Below are positions 63,872 to 64,000 of a stretch of 64,000 bases of DNA, in pieces. The notes below the pieces were generated by a model. That model worked only from the letters and a program-made list of their open reading frames with translations, was not told where the DNA came from and did no database searches. The stretch spans positions 10,025-74,024 of the forward strand of contig CAVZKV010000006.1 of assembly GCA_963775835.1 (NCBI GenBank), read 5' to 3'. The number at the start of each line of letters is the position of its first letter. The first letter of the stretch is position 1. Source of the DNA: AWTP1-13 sp963775835. GTDB lineage: Bacteria > Pseudomonadota > Alphaproteobacteria > Rhizobiales > Hyphomicrobiaceae. The translations under genes were made by a program, and so were the position numbers.

Positions 63872-64000
63872 GTGAGGCGCGACTGGGGCGCATAACCGCC
63901 ACAACCCGCCATCCGAGCAACAGCGGCGCAGTATGAGTCGGGGGGCGGACCTATGACTGGCGACAGATATGGAAGCTTCGATGAGCTCCGGAACCGGGAA

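Overview
The window is GC-rich and tightly packed, and it reads like a chromosome segment of an alphaproteobacterium, probably Rhizobiales or a close relative. The support is a form I-type carbon monoxide dehydrogenase cluster laid out as in Oligotropha, a DUF4167 protein, several tiny protein families that I associate with Bradyrhizobium-like genomes, many branched-chain-amino-acid-type (Liv) ABC importers, and a TGA-N9-TCA iron-type operator. The taxonomy is inference; there is no rRNA gene and no intact tRNA gene.

Layout. (1) 1-5423, minus strand: a Liv-type importer (livG, livH, partial livM) with an embedded fatty-acyl-CoA synthetase gene, then a frameshifted MetE-like gene. (2) 5931-15402, plus strand: coxC, an 11-copy G-rich tandem repeat, and coxM-S-L-D-E-F-G, that is a regulator, the three subunits of aerobic Mo/Cu CO dehydrogenase and its maturation proteins. 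(3) 15412-20878, minus strand: a complete iron-siderophore uptake block (Fiu-like receptor, PiuC, ExbB, ExbD, TonB) behind a possible iron-responsive promoter. (4) 21188-26022: small hypothetical proteins, including a tandem pair of 60-residue paralogues, DUF4167, and a REC/HWE-type sensor kinase. (5) 26127-28398: a TetR regulator divergent from a small membrane protein with a perfect palindromic operator, then pobA.

(6) 29051-37521, minus strand: the most coherent catabolic unit. It runs amidohydrolase, unusual SDR, FlK-like thioesterase, CoA ligase, substrate-binding protein, two permeases, two ATPases. It looks like uptake, CoA activation and breakdown of one unknown organic acid. (7) 37839-45592: single genes (PLP dehydratase, MAPEG, hydrolase, methyltransferase, a small monooxygenase) mixed with remnants. 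(8) 45749-48823, minus strand: a sugar-type (CUT1) ABC transporter without a visible ATPase gene. (9) 50454-55613: acyl-CoA synthetase (NDP-forming type), crotonase, a decayed Y-family polymerase, then dgoK and dgoA of the galactonate (De Ley-Doudoroff) route. (10) 55717-63871: a large exported TPR-CHAT protease-like protein, a decayed response regulator, TauE, DUF547, SRPBCC and TfoX proteins, and further remnants.

A feature of the whole window is that at least five otherwise well-conserved genes are broken by what looks like one extra base each. This may be sequencing or assembly error rather than biology, and it affects how the 'pseudogenes' should be read. Separately, truly decayed fragments (IS110 transposase, Y-family polymerase, response regulator, cyclase C-terminus, DJ-1/PfpI) cluster in the right half, which marks it as a more fluid region.
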